Positions 1 to 8,400 of a stretch of DNA of 36,937 nt are shown one piece after another; positions within the stretch are counted from its first letter, which is position 1; the number at the start of each line of letters is the position of its first letter. The notes under the pieces are model-generated. The model did not search any database. It was not told where the DNA came from and saw only the letters and a program-made list of their open reading frames with translations. The position numbers were made by a program, and so were the translations under genes. Source of the DNA: Bacteroidales bacterium (GTDB taxonomy: Bacteria; Bacteroidota; Bacteroidia; Bacteroidales; Marinilabiliaceae); the NCBI GenBank assembly GCA_022768325.1, contig JALEMI010000079.1, positions 1 to 36,937 on the forward strand, read 5' to 3'.

Positions 1-210
1 ACCCACTGTTTCCTCACGGCAGGCTTCCGCTCCATCCTCCCCGCCCTCGGCCTCACCAACTTCTGGCTCAATGTCGTCCTCAATACCGTCCTCTCCACGG
101 CTCTCCCCCTCCTCTTCGCCATCGTCCTCCAACGCATAGGCCTCCACGACATTCTTTTCCGCCCCGCCTATTTCATCAAGTCCCGAATCGAGGCCCGCGC
201 CAAACCTTAA
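1..210 (+). CDS. C-terminal fragment of a polytopic membrane protein, probably acyltransferase-3 (OafA-like) family
   Basis: Reading frame 1 is open from the first base and stops with TAA at 208-210, giving the last 69 residues of a protein that starts outside the window. The fragment is hydrophobic, with a long Leu/Val/Ala-rich segment at about residues 24-46 that should be the final membrane helix, followed by a short basic cytoplasmic tail ending in ARAKP. This layout (last helix, then a short Arg/Lys tail) resembles the end of acyltransferase-3 family membrane proteins, which O-acylate sugars or envelope glycans, but no catalytic motif is present in the fragment. The family call is an inference from general resemblance; that it is the end of an integral membrane protein is better supported. 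Codon use matches the neighbours. Confidence 0.45.
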   Translation, partial: THCFLTAGFRSILPALGLTNFWLNVVLNTVLSTALPLLFAIVLQRIGLHDILFRPAYFIKSRIEARAKP

Positions 211-243
211 CTCCCTTTTTTGCCGCTATTTATCTCCCCCAGC

Positions 244-275
244 CTTGCAAAAAACAGCAAGGGTGAGTAATTTTG
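244..275 (+). promoter_or_regulatory. Promoter of pgk (Bacteroidetes type)
   Basis: CTTG at 244-247 is followed after 20 bases by TAATTTTG at 268-275, matching the Bacteroidetes consensus TTTG-N19-21-TAnnTTTG (-7 box perfect, -33 box three of four). Transcription would start near 282, leaving a leader of about 27 bases before the pgk ATG at 309. Confidence 0.65.
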
Positions 276-308
276 GGCATAACTAAAATAAATCAATCTT
301 ACTAAGAG

Positions 309-1568
309 ATGATCAAGATAGACGATTTCAATTTCAAAGGTAAGAAGGCCATCATTCGCGTGGACTTCAATGTACCCCTCAACAAAGAGACTGGCGAGGT
401 TAGCGACGACACCCGTATCCGTGGCGCCCTCCCCACCATCAAGAAGGTCATCGCCGACGGTGGCGCTGCCATCCTCATGAGCCACATGGGCAAACCAAAG
501 AACAATCCCGAGCCCAAGTACTCCCTCAAGCAGATAATTCCCGCTATCGAGAAGTATCTCGGCAAGATCCAGTTCGCCGAGGATTGCAACAAGGCCGACG
601 AGGCTGCTAAGAACCTCCAGCTCGGCGAGATTCTCCTCCTCGAGAACCTCCGCTTCTACGCTGAGGAAGAGGGCAAGCCCCGCGGCATCGAGAAGGACGA
701 TCCTAAGTTCGAGGAGGCCAAGAAGGAGCTCAAGAGCGCACAGAAGGAGTTCGCAAAGCACCTCGCTTCCTACGCCGATGTCTACGTAAACGACGCCTTC
801 GGCACCGCTCACCGCAAGCATGCATCCACAGCCGTCATCGCCGATTTCTTCGCCGAGGACGCCAAGATGTTCGGCTTCCTCATCAACAAGGAGGTCGAGG
901 CAATGGATAAGGTTCTCAACGATGCCGAGAAGCCCTTCACCGCAATCATGGGCGGCGCAAAGGTCTCCGACAAGATCAACATCATCAAGAACCTCCTCAA
1001 CCGCGTCGACAACCTCATCATCGGTGGCGGCATGACCTACACCTTCATCAAGGCTCAGGGCGGCAAGATCGGCTCTTCTCTCTGCGAGGAGGACAAGCTC
1101 GACCTCGCTCGTGAGATTCTCGCCGAGGCCAAGGCCAAGGGTGTCAACGTCTACCTCCCTGTCGACGGTCTCAACGCCGACAAGTTCGACAAGGACGCCA
1201 ACACCAATGTCTCCAAGATCGACGAGACTCCCGACGGCTGGATGGGTCTCGACATCGCCGACCAAACCATCGCCCAGTACACCGAGGTCATTGCCAACAG
1301 CAAGACCGTCATCTGGAACGGCCCCATGGGTGTCTTCGAGTTCGACAAGTTCGCCAAGGGCACCTCTGCTGTCGCTCAGGCTGTCGCTAAGGCAACCCAG
1401 GAGAACGGCGCTTTCACCCTCATCGGTGGTGGCGACTCCGTTGCCGCAATCAACAAGAACAAGCTCGCCGACAAGGTCTCCTACGTCTCCACTGGCGGCG
1501 GCGCTATGCTCGAGTACATGGAGGGCAAGATTCTCCCAGGCATCGCTGCAATCCGTGGCGATAAGTAA
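309..1568 (+). CDS. pgk: Phosphoglycerate kinase
   Basis: Cytosolic glycolytic enzyme that transfers the acyl phosphate of 1,3-bisphosphoglycerate to ADP, giving ATP and 3-phosphoglycerate. The 419-residue product has the usual bacterial length. The N-terminal substrate motif RVDFNVPLN is near residue 20, the [12 protein letters not shown] segment near 160-175, the hinge/nucleotide region GGAKVSDKI near 215, and the C-terminal GGGDSVAAI glycine-rich ATP-binding motif near 375. The start is the first ATG after a consensus promoter. The gene is closed by a strong intrinsic terminator at 1607-1643, so it is a single-gene unit. Codon use is extremely biased to C-ending codons, as expected for a highly expressed gene; this bias also opens a long antisense reading frame that is not a gene. 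Confidence 0.97.
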   Translation: MIKIDDFNFKGKKAIIRVDFNVPLNKETGEVSDDTRIRGALPTIKKVIADGGAAILMSHMGKPKNNPEPKYSLKQIIPAIEKYLGKIQFAEDCNKADEAAKNLQLGEILLLENLRFYAEEEGKPRGIEKDDPKFEEAKKELKSAQKEFAKHLASYADVYVNDAFGTAHRKHASTAVIADFFAEDAKMFGFLINKEVEAMDKVLNDAEKPFTAIMGGAKVSDKINIIKNLLNRVDNLIIGGGMTYTFIKAQGGKIGSSLCEEDKLDLAREILAEAKAKGVNVYLPVDGLNADKFDKDANTNVSKIDETPDGWMGLDIADQTIAQYTEVIANSKTVIWNGPMGVFEFDKFAKGTSAVAQAVAKATQENGAFTLIGGGDSVAAINKNKLADKVSYVSTGGGAMLEYMEGKILPGIAAIRGDK

Positions 1569-1606
1569 GCCCGAGGGTCTACTTTCCTAAAGACAATAAA
1601 ATGCCT

Positions 1607-1643
1607 ACTCCTTGGCGGATTCTTCCGTCAAGGAGTTTTTCTT
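1607..1643 (+). terminator. Intrinsic terminator after pgk
   Basis: Twelve base pairs (CTCCTTG at 1608-1614 with CAAGGAG at 1629-1635, continuing inward through a G-T pair, CGG/CCG and A-T to a TTCT loop), an extra A-T at the base, followed directly by TTTTTCTT. Confidence 0.9.
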
Positions 1644-1673
1644 AAATTTACGTAGTCAATTAGGGATAAGAAT

Positions 1674-2459
1674 ATGCAACAACTTACTGACACCGAAAGG
1701 TCCAGATTCCAGCGTAATCTTCTTCTCGAAGGCTTTGGCGAAGAGGGGCAGGTCAAGCTCCGCAACGCAAGTGTTCTCGTTGTTGGTGCGGGTGGCCTCG
1801 GCTCGCCTGCCGCCTACTATCTCACGGCCGCCGGTGTAGGCCATGTCGGCATAATGGACTACGACGCCGTCGACCTCTCCAATCTCCAAAGGCAAATTCT
1901 TCACTCCACCGACGACCTCGGTCGCCCTAAGACGCAAAGCGCTTTCGAGAAGCTCCATGCCCTCAATCCCGATGCGCAAATCCAAACCTATCCTTTCGCC
2001 CTGACGCCCGAGAACGCCCTCGACATCGTCTCCGCCTACGATTTCATCATCGACGCCACAGACAATCTCGATGCCAAGTTCCTCATCAACGATGTCTGCG
2101 TCCTCGCGTCCAAGCCCTTTTCCCACGGCGGCATCCTCGGCTACGAGGGTCAGACCATGACCTACGTCCCCGGCCACGCCTGCCTCCGATGCCTATATGG
2201 CCAAAAGCCCGAGAAGGGTACCTATCAGACCACGGCGCAAGTGGGTGTCCTCGGCGCAATTGCCGGCAATATCGGCACCCTCCAAGCCACCGAGGCCGTG
2301 AAGTATATCACGGGCGTAGGGGAGCTTCTCACCGATAAGTTCCTCCGTTTCGACGGGCATTCCATTTCTTATTTCAAGATGAATATCAATCGCTCGTCCC
2401 ACTGCCCAATATGTGGCGATTCCCCAACAATTAAGTCCCTGACCGACGTCAATCAATAA
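1674..2459 (+). CDS. HesA/MoeB/ThiF-family E1-like adenylyltransferase
   Basis: Enzymes of this family adenylate the C-terminal Gly-Gly of a small ubiquitin-like sulfur carrier (MoaD, ThiS or a CysO-like protein) with ATP, ready for thiocarboxylation. The Rossmann ATP-binding motif GAGGLGS lies at residues 38-44, followed by the D-x-V-x-x-S-N-L-x-R-Q block and the DATDN motif near 120-124. Two zinc-binding Cys pairs are visible, CLRC near 172-175 and CPIC near the C-terminus. At 261 residues it has the MoeB/ThiF length without a rhodanese domain. Thr187 occupies the position that is Cys in MoeB and ThiF (context YQTTAQVGVLG). The stop is 8 bases before the serine acetyltransferase gene, so the two are probably co-transcribed, which hints at cysteine or sulfur-carrier metabolism rather than molybdopterin. 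No carrier protein gene is in the window, so MoeB versus ThiF versus a cysteine role cannot be settled. Confidence 0.85.
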   Translation: MQQLTDTERSRFQRNLLLEGFGEEGQVKLRNASVLVVGAGGLGSPAAYYLTAAGVGHVGIMDYDAVDLSNLQRQILHSTDDLGRPKTQSAFEKLHALNPDAQIQTYPFALTPENALDIVSAYDFIIDATDNLDAKFLINDVCVLASKPFSHGGILGYEGQTMTYVPGHACLRCLYGQKPEKGTYQTTAQVGVLGAIAGNIGTLQATEAVKYITGVGELLTDKFLRFDGHSISYFKMNINRSSHCPICGDSPTIKSLTDVNQ

Positions 2460-2467
2460 TTCTCCAG

Positions 2468-3373
2468 ATGCAAAACGCCGTCAATGAACGCCTGAAGGCC
2501 ACCATAATGCGACTTGCCCAAGTGTCTGAGGCCGAGGAGTCCGTCTCGGTCAATAGCACTGCCGCCCTCCCTTCCGTCGAGGCCATTCGTCACATCGTAT
2601 CACTCGTCAAGGATATCGTCTTCCCGGGTTTCTTCGATAAGAGGCAGACCGTCGGCGACATCCGCACATGCTACATCGGCATGAATATCGAGAAGCTCGG
2701 CTCGCTCCTCCAGGCGCAAATAGCCCGTGGCCTCGCTTTCGATACGCAGGTGGGCGAGGAGACCATGACGGCCCGAGCCGCCGAGCTGACACTCGCTTTC
2801 ATCGAGAGGCTGACCTACATCAAGGAGATGCTCTATTCCGATGTCGATGCCATGGTCCACAACGACCCGGCGGTCAAGAGCTGCGGCGAGGTTATCTTCT
2901 GCTACCCAATGGTGCAGGCCATGATTCACCACCGCGTAGCCCATGAGCTGCTCACAATGGGGGTCCCCATCATCCCGCGCATCATTTCCGAGCAAGCCCA
3001 TTCCCAGACGGGTATCGACATCCACCCAGGCGCCCGCATCGGCGACCATTTCTGCATCGACCATGGCACGGGAATCGTCATTGGCGAGACGTGCATCATC
3101 GGCTCCCACGTCATGCTCTATCAGGGCGTGACGCTCGGTGCCAAGAGCTTCACCCGCGGCGACGACGGTATGTTGCTCAATGTCCCCCGTCACCCCATTA
3201 TTGAGGACAATGTCACCATCTATTCCAATACGTCAGTCCTCGGCCGCATCACCATCGGGCACGATACGGTCATAGGCGGCAACGTATGGCTCACCCATAG
3301 CGTCCCGCCTCACTCCGTAATTCTTCAACAAAAGGCCGTAAACTCTTCTTTTACCGACGGCGCGGGGATTTAA
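2468..3373 (+). CDS. cysE: Serine O-acetyltransferase
   Basis: Makes O-acetylserine from serine and acetyl-CoA, the committed step before sulfide incorporation into cysteine. The 301-residue protein has an alpha-helical N-terminal half (about 1-175) and a left-handed beta-helix of hexapeptide repeats (about 180-290) including the hallmark segments DIHPGARIG, DHGTGIVIGET and LYQGVTLGAKS; the His in DHGTG is the expected catalytic base. The extended N-terminal domain is typical of the roughly 300-residue anaerobe/Bacteroidetes form, longer than the E. coli enzyme. It begins 8 bases after the MoeB/ThiF-like gene and ends only 6 bases from the stop of the convergent gene at 3380, with no hairpin between them. 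No cysteine synthase is present nearby. Confidence 0.9.
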   Translation: MQNAVNERLKATIMRLAQVSEAEESVSVNSTAALPSVEAIRHIVSLVKDIVFPGFFDKRQTVGDIRTCYIGMNIEKLGSLLQAQIARGLAFDTQVGEETMTARAAELTLAFIERLTYIKEMLYSDVDAMVHNDPAVKSCGEVIFCYPMVQAMIHHRVAHELLTMGVPIIPRIISEQAHSQTGIDIHPGARIGDHFCIDHGTGIVIGETCIIGSHVMLYQGVTLGAKSFTRGDDGMLLNVPRHPIIEDNVTIYSNTSVLGRITIGHDTVIGGNVWLTHSVPPHSVILQQKAVNSSFTDGAGI

Positions 3374-3379
3374 GCGTCC

Positions 3380-4348
3380 CTAAAGAACTCCCTTACCCTG
3401 CTTCTGAAGCACCCATTTTATGGCTTTCGACGCATACCACGTCACGAAGCTGTAGCTCTGCTTTTCGCTGCCATAGCGGCGGTATGCCTCAGCCACGCTC
3501 GGCACGTCCGAACCCTCAAAGTCAAAGGCCGTACCATGCTCCGCAGCCCATCGGATGCACTCCCGAGTGGTGAGTTCCATCACGCCCTCGCGGCAATGCT
3601 GTGGGGCGAAGGATGTCACGAGGTAATAGGCGGTTCTTGCGTCGCGCACCATCATTATGGCGGCCACAAGTTCGCCCGTAGCCCCAATGCGCGAGCCTAT
3701 TATTTGGCATTTGCCCTCCGCGCCTTCATATACCGCTTTCAGCATCTCGTATGGGTAGATTACGGCCTGCCCCCTTGCTCCAAAACACTCTTCCGCAAGG
3801 CTATATAGCTCGTCGAGAGGCACGTCTCTGTCCGTCACGTAGCCTTGGCGTATTGCGCGGTTTATTTTCCATCGCTTGCCGTCGGCAAATCGTCTTTCGG
3901 TGGCTTTTATGTCGCTCAGGTCGTTTATGCGGTATGTAGGCCGTTGCCTCACTTCAAAGCCCGCGGCTCTGAATTCCGCCTCTTCTTCGTCGGTCATGTA
4001 GGCCGCCAGGTGGACCATTACGACCATTTTCCGCAACATGGTTCTACGCAGCTCTTTGACAATCAGCCTGATTGTCGCGATACGGTCTACTCCCTCTGCC
4101 GTCCACAATATCCCGTGCTGAGTAAGTTGCGGGATTAGTATGAACCCAAGTTTCAACCGCCTGACCAATTGGTACGGCATGGCGCCAATTGTCGCCCCGT
4201 CCTCATTCCGCACTACAATAGCTCCCCACTCCTTACCCGACGGGCGGCAGACGGCTTCCATCCACCAGGCTCGCGCCATCAGCGGGATTCGCTCTCCCTC
4301 CCTGCGGCACAGCTCGGCATATTCGCCCCTGTTGAGGCCCTTGCTCAT
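3380..4348 (-). CDS. FemAB-like / GNAT-fold acyltransferase (BioF2-like)
   Basis: A 322-residue soluble protein with no signal peptide or membrane segment. The second half carries the pattern of the acetyltransferase-6/FemAB-like fold: a KRWKINRA basic segment near 160, the aliphatic strand GELVAAIMMVRDA with YYLVTSFA (about 225-255), and the C-terminal block FDFEGSDVPSVAEAYRRYG, the usual FDF-G-S signature near the end of FemAB-type domains. Family members transfer amino acids to peptidoglycan precursors or acyl groups to other substrates; the substrate here is unknown. Its ATG overlaps the stop of the upstream glutaminyl cyclase gene (ATGA at 4345-4348 on the minus strand), so translation is coupled. 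It converges on cysE with a 6-base gap. Confidence 0.72.
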   Translation of the reverse strand: MSKGLNRGEYAELCRREGERIPLMARAWWMEAVCRPSGKEWGAIVVRNEDGATIGAMPYQLVRRLKLGFILIPQLTQHGILWTAEGVDRIATIRLIVKELRRTMLRKMVVMVHLAAYMTDEEEAEFRAAGFEVRQRPTYRINDLSDIKATERRFADGKRWKINRAIRQGYVTDRDVPLDELYSLAEECFGARGQAVIYPYEMLKAVYEGAEGKCQIIGSRIGATGELVAAIMMVRDARTAYYLVTSFAPQHCREGVMELTTRECIRWAAEHGTAFDFEGSDVPSVAEAYRRYGSEKQSYSFVTWYASKAIKWVLQKQGKGVL

Positions 4349-5364
4349 CGCTCAGCGTATACCACGGTCAGTACCACTTCCCCCACGGCTCCAAGTGTCG
4401 CGCGGCTAATGTTGTCCAAGACGTCGTCCTGCGTGTGCCATGTCTTGCAAAATCCGTCCTCGTAGTGGATTATGTCGATGGTTGGGATGTTGGTCAGTTT
4501 GTTTATGTACAGATGGTCGTCGGTTATGTAGCTGCCATTGTCGCGGGTGAAGAGGCCGCCTTTGCCCGTCCGCTCGGCTATGCCCCACACCTTTTCTACA
4601 ACTTCCGGGGCTTTGCTTTTTGAGAATAGCTCAATGGGAAATGTGGCGTCCGCTGCGCCAACCATGTCGAGCAGTATGCCAAACCTGTGGGCGGCGTCGC
4701 GCCCTGGTCCTTTGCTCCACAGCTGGCTTCCTACGCACCACGTGTCCTGACGGTAATTGTCCGTCTCCTTGTGGTCAGGCGTTCCGCCGTCCTCAGCGTC
4801 AAAGAATACTATGTCAACGCCAATGGTGGGGGCTTTAGCCTGCAGCTGACGCGCTATTTCCAGAAGTACGCCCACGCCCGACGCTCCGTCGTTGGCGCCG
4901 CTTATTGGTCTGTCGCGCTTGCTCTTGTCGGGGTCGTGGTCTGCCCACGGACGGCTGTCGTAGTGGGCGCATAGCAATACTCTTTTGACGCGGTCGGGGC
5001 GATATGAGCCCGTAATGTTGCGGACGCGCAGCGGCTTGCCCTCATAGTTTGTGCCCTCGGCCTCTTGTATCTCCACCACTGCGCCAAATTGCCGCAGTTT
5101 GCCCGTCAGGTATTCCACGCATTGCGAGTGCGCCTCGCTCTCTGGCACTCGCGGGCCAAATGCTGTCTGCGCCGCCACGTACTCGTATGCCGAGTCGGCG
5201 CAAAAACTTACGGTAGGAAGGTTTTCGGGGATTTCGATCGTATTCTGTGGCAATTGCTTCCCTCCGCCCTTGGCGCACGAGGTGAGCGCAATGGCCGCTA
5301 CGGCAATGGCGGCAATAGTGGTCGTTCCGATTCGCCCGACCATGCTCGGCATATTTCGTCTCAT
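4345..5364 (-). CDS. Glutaminyl-peptide cyclotransferase-like lipoprotein (M28 fold)
   Basis: Bacteroidetes zinc glutaminyl cyclases convert N-terminal Gln of exported proteins to pyroglutamate in the periplasm. The 339-residue precursor has a lipoprotein signal with lipobox LTSC (Cys30). The M28 core shows the HYDSRPWAD segment, metal-ligand motif GANDGASGVG, FFDAEDGG, and a late WHTQDD motif supplying the His ligand, all in the order of PgQC-type cyclases rather than typical aminopeptidases. The window's secreted proteins include several with Gln after the predicted signal-peptidase cleavage site, consistent with its role. A -7 box lies 24 bases upstream. The adjacent FemAB-like gene overlaps its stop. 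A true M28 aminopeptidase is the alternative, but the tryptophan-containing WCVGSQLW and the DAEDGG context favour the cyclase. Confidence 0.85.
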   Translation of the reverse strand: MRRNMPSMVGRIGTTTIAAIAVAAIALTSCAKGGGKQLPQNTIEIPENLPTVSFCADSAYEYVAAQTAFGPRVPESEAHSQCVEYLTGKLRQFGAVVEIQEAEGTNYEGKPLRVRNITGSYRPDRVKRVLLCAHYDSRPWADHDPDKSKRDRPISGANDGASGVGVLLEIARQLQAKAPTIGVDIVFFDAEDGGTPDHKETDNYRQDTWCVGSQLWSKGPGRDAAHRFGILLDMVGAADATFPIELFSKSKAPEVVEKVWGIAERTGKGGLFTRDNGSYITDDHLYINKLTNIPTIDIIHYEDGFCKTWHTQDDVLDNISRATLGAVGEVVLTVVYAER

Positions 5365-5387
5365 TAGTTGTTCTTTATCTTGTATGG

Positions 5388-5395
5388 CAAAGATA
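5388..5395 (-). promoter_or_regulatory. -7 box of the glutaminyl cyclase operon
   Basis: On the minus strand TATCTTTG is a perfect TAnnTTTG match; transcription would start near 5380, giving a leader of about 16 bases. No TTTG is found at the ideal 19-21 base spacing upstream, so only the -7 element is supported. Confidence 0.5.
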
Positions 5396-5405
5396 TACCT
5401 ATGGA

Positions 5406-5437
5406 TTTGAAATTATCGTAAACAAATACTAATTTCA
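5406..5437 (+). promoter_or_regulatory. Possible promoter of the hybrid two-component gene
   Basis: A perfect TTTG at 5406-5409 is followed after exactly 20 bases by TAATTTCA at 5430-5437, which matches four of six consensus positions of TAnnTTTG. The predicted start near 5443 leaves about 50 bases before the ATG. It lies back to back with the minus-strand -7 box of the cyclase operon. Confidence 0.4.
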
Positions 5438-5493
5438 AACCGGATTCTCCCCTCCGTACCCCATTCCCTACGCCACATTTCCCTTCAGAGAAT

Positions 5494-8400
5494 ATGACCA
5501 TTTCAGCCATACGCCCCCTTTTCGCGGCGATTCTCTTGCTCTTTGTCTCCCTCTCTGCCCGTGCGGCGGGCGATTATTGGGAACGCCATATCGTGAGCCA
5601 TGTCGGTATGTCCGAAGGACTTCCTGGCAATCTTGTCGACCATATATGTGTCGACGACGACGGTTTCGTATGGTTCGCCATAGGCGGCGCAGGCATCGTC
5701 CGATACGACGGCTATTCTTTCCGCGAGTTCAATGCCGTCAATACTCCCGCCCTCCGAAGCAATTTCGTCTACCAAATTGTCAAAGGCAATCATGGCCACC
5801 TATGGATAGGCACTGAGAAAGGCGTCGCCACTTTCGACACCCGCAGCGAGTCCATGATGTCCGTCCCCCTCGCCTTTGGCAAGGATACCATCCCCGATGC
5901 GCCCGTCTTCCACATTGCCCGCGATGCCGATGGCCTCATTTGGGTGGTCTCCCACCGCACCCTCGTCTGCATTAAGCACGTCGAGGGCGAGACCCCCGTC
6001 ATGGTCGCCAGGACCGATTTCCCCGCCACCATCAGCTACGTAGACCATGGCGCACGTGGCATCTACGTCGCCTCCGCTGGCGTCCTCTACGTCTGCCGAT
6101 GCCAAAAGGGCGAAATCACAGTCCGCAAAGACCCACACCCCAATCTCACCAACAGCGGCGCCATTGTCGAGGCGCTCGCCGAGAGCAGCGGCTATCTATG
6201 GGTCGGTACCAATCTGGGTGTCTTCCGCTACAATCTCACCACGGGCGAGGAGCGCATCTATCGCCACAATGAGGCAAACCCCAACTCCCTGACCCAAGAC
6301 CGCGTCACGGACATCGTGACCGACCAAGACGGTCGAGTTGTAGTGGCCACGCTCATGGGTCTCAATGTCTACAACCACGAGACCGACGATTTCGAGCGCA
6401 TCACGCAAGACGACTCTCGCCAAGGCAAAGCCCTGAGTTCCAATTTCATCAACTGTCTCGCGTCAACGCCCAACGGCTTTTGGCTCGGTACCGATGTGGC
6501 GGGCGCCGATTTCATCAGCCCCATGCATCTCGATGTCAATAACTGCACGACGGACGAGATTTGCGGCCGCGCCGCCTCTTCCGCTGGCAAGGCGCAAACC
6601 CTTTGCCCCGTCAATGCCATTGCCGAGGGCAACGACGGCTCGCTCTATGTGGGTGTCGTCGAGGGCGGTCTCGCGCGTCGCCGCCGTGGGGCGCAACGTT
6701 TTGAGCATATCACGCGGGGCGACGGGCTGTGCCACAATTCCGTCTCTTCGCTCGCTGTCGACGGACAGGGGCTTCTCTATGTTGCCACGTGGGGCGGCGG
6801 TGTCGATGTTCTCGACCCTACGCGCCAATCCCGCCCTGTTGTCAAGCACTATGGCGCGTCCGATGGGCTCCTCGGCGTCTACGTGGCCGCCGTCGTTGTC
6901 GATACCATCAATAACGGCGTATGGGTGGCCACCATCGGCGGCCTGAGCTTCATCAGCAATGGGAAAGTCTTGCAGCCCATACCGAGCGAGGCGTTCAACG
7001 ACATGAACGGCGCCCTCGGTGCCGACATCGACGACCGTGGCCACTTGTGGGTCGGCACGACAATCGGCCTCTTCGACATCGACCTCCGCTCTTTCAATGC
7101 CGACGATTGCTCCGTCTCCTACCGCCTCATGGCGCACCGCCTCGACGACCCCTCCGTCAAGGGCGATCCCCGAATCACCTATATCTATTTCTCCGAGTCC
7201 AAGAAGCGAATCTTCATCTCCACCAACGGCTACGGCCTCTATGAGGCGGACACCACGAAGCCCGAGGTGACCTTCTCCCGCATCAAGGTGGAGTCCAATC
7301 TCGCCAATAATGTCACGGTAAGCATCGCCGAAGACGGCGCGGGAAATCTCTGGATTGGTACGCAAAACGGCCTCAGCCTCCTCTCCGTCGACAAAGGGGC
7401 GCTTGGCAATTATTTCGTCTCCGACGGTCTCCTCTCCGATTGCTATTACTGGAATGCGGCGTGCTCGTCCAAGTCGTCGGGTAAGGTCTATTTCGGTAGT
7501 CTTGAGGGACTTAGCGAAATCGGTCGTGCCCCTCATTCTGACAATGTCGGTGTCCGTCGCCCTCCCGTCCTCACCTATCTCGTGGTCAATAATACCGAGG
7601 TCACGCCGTCGCCCGATGCGGTCATCTCCACGTCCATCGAGAAGGTCTCCGACATCAAGATCCACGAGGCCGATAAGTCTTTCCGTGTAGGCTTCTCCTC
7701 CCTCAGCTTCTCCGCGCCATCCGCCGTGCGTTACCAGTATCGCCTCGACGGCTTCGACGACGATTGGGTCACGCCAGCCAAGGGCCAACACGCCGCGCAA
7801 TACACCAACCTCTCCGCGGGAGACTATACCCTCCGCATCCGCTACGCCCTGGCCGACGGCCCGTGGAGTACCGAGCGGACGCTCGCCGTTGTCGTCGAAC
7901 CCTATTTCTACAAGACGACGCTCTTCTATGTTGTCGTGATTCTCCTCGTCATAGGCGGTGTCGTGGCTGTGTTCCGCGTAAGGATGCATGCCGTCGAGGC
8001 AAATCGCAAGATGCTCCGCAAGGAGGTCGAGGCCCGAACGCGCGAGTTGGAGGAGCAGAAGCACATTCTCGAAGAGCAGAAGATGAAGCTCGAAGCCTCA
8101 AACGCCAAGCTCGTCGAGCAGAACGATTACATCGTCCGCCAGAAGGAGAATATTCTCGAGATGACGACGCGCATCCAACGCCTCAGCATCGATAAGATGC
8201 AGTTTTTCACCAACATTAGCCACGAGCTGCGCAGTCCGCTGACGCTCATCATGGGCCCGCTCTCCCGAGCCAAGAAGCTGGCCAAGGTCCCCGAGGTGGC
8301 CAAGCAGCTCGAGTTGGTCGAGCGCAGTGCCAATACGCTTCTCGCGACGGTCAATCAGCTCATGGATTTCCGCCGCGTAGAGTCGGGAAATGTTGAGATT

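Noticed and set aside
207-1265. 352-codon minus-strand open frame opposite pgk
   Set aside because: Antisense by-product of extreme codon bias in pgk; no family resemblance and no start context.
1612-1839. 75-codon open frame after pgk
   Set aside because: It begins inside the pgk terminator stem and runs out of frame through the MoeB/ThiF-like gene.
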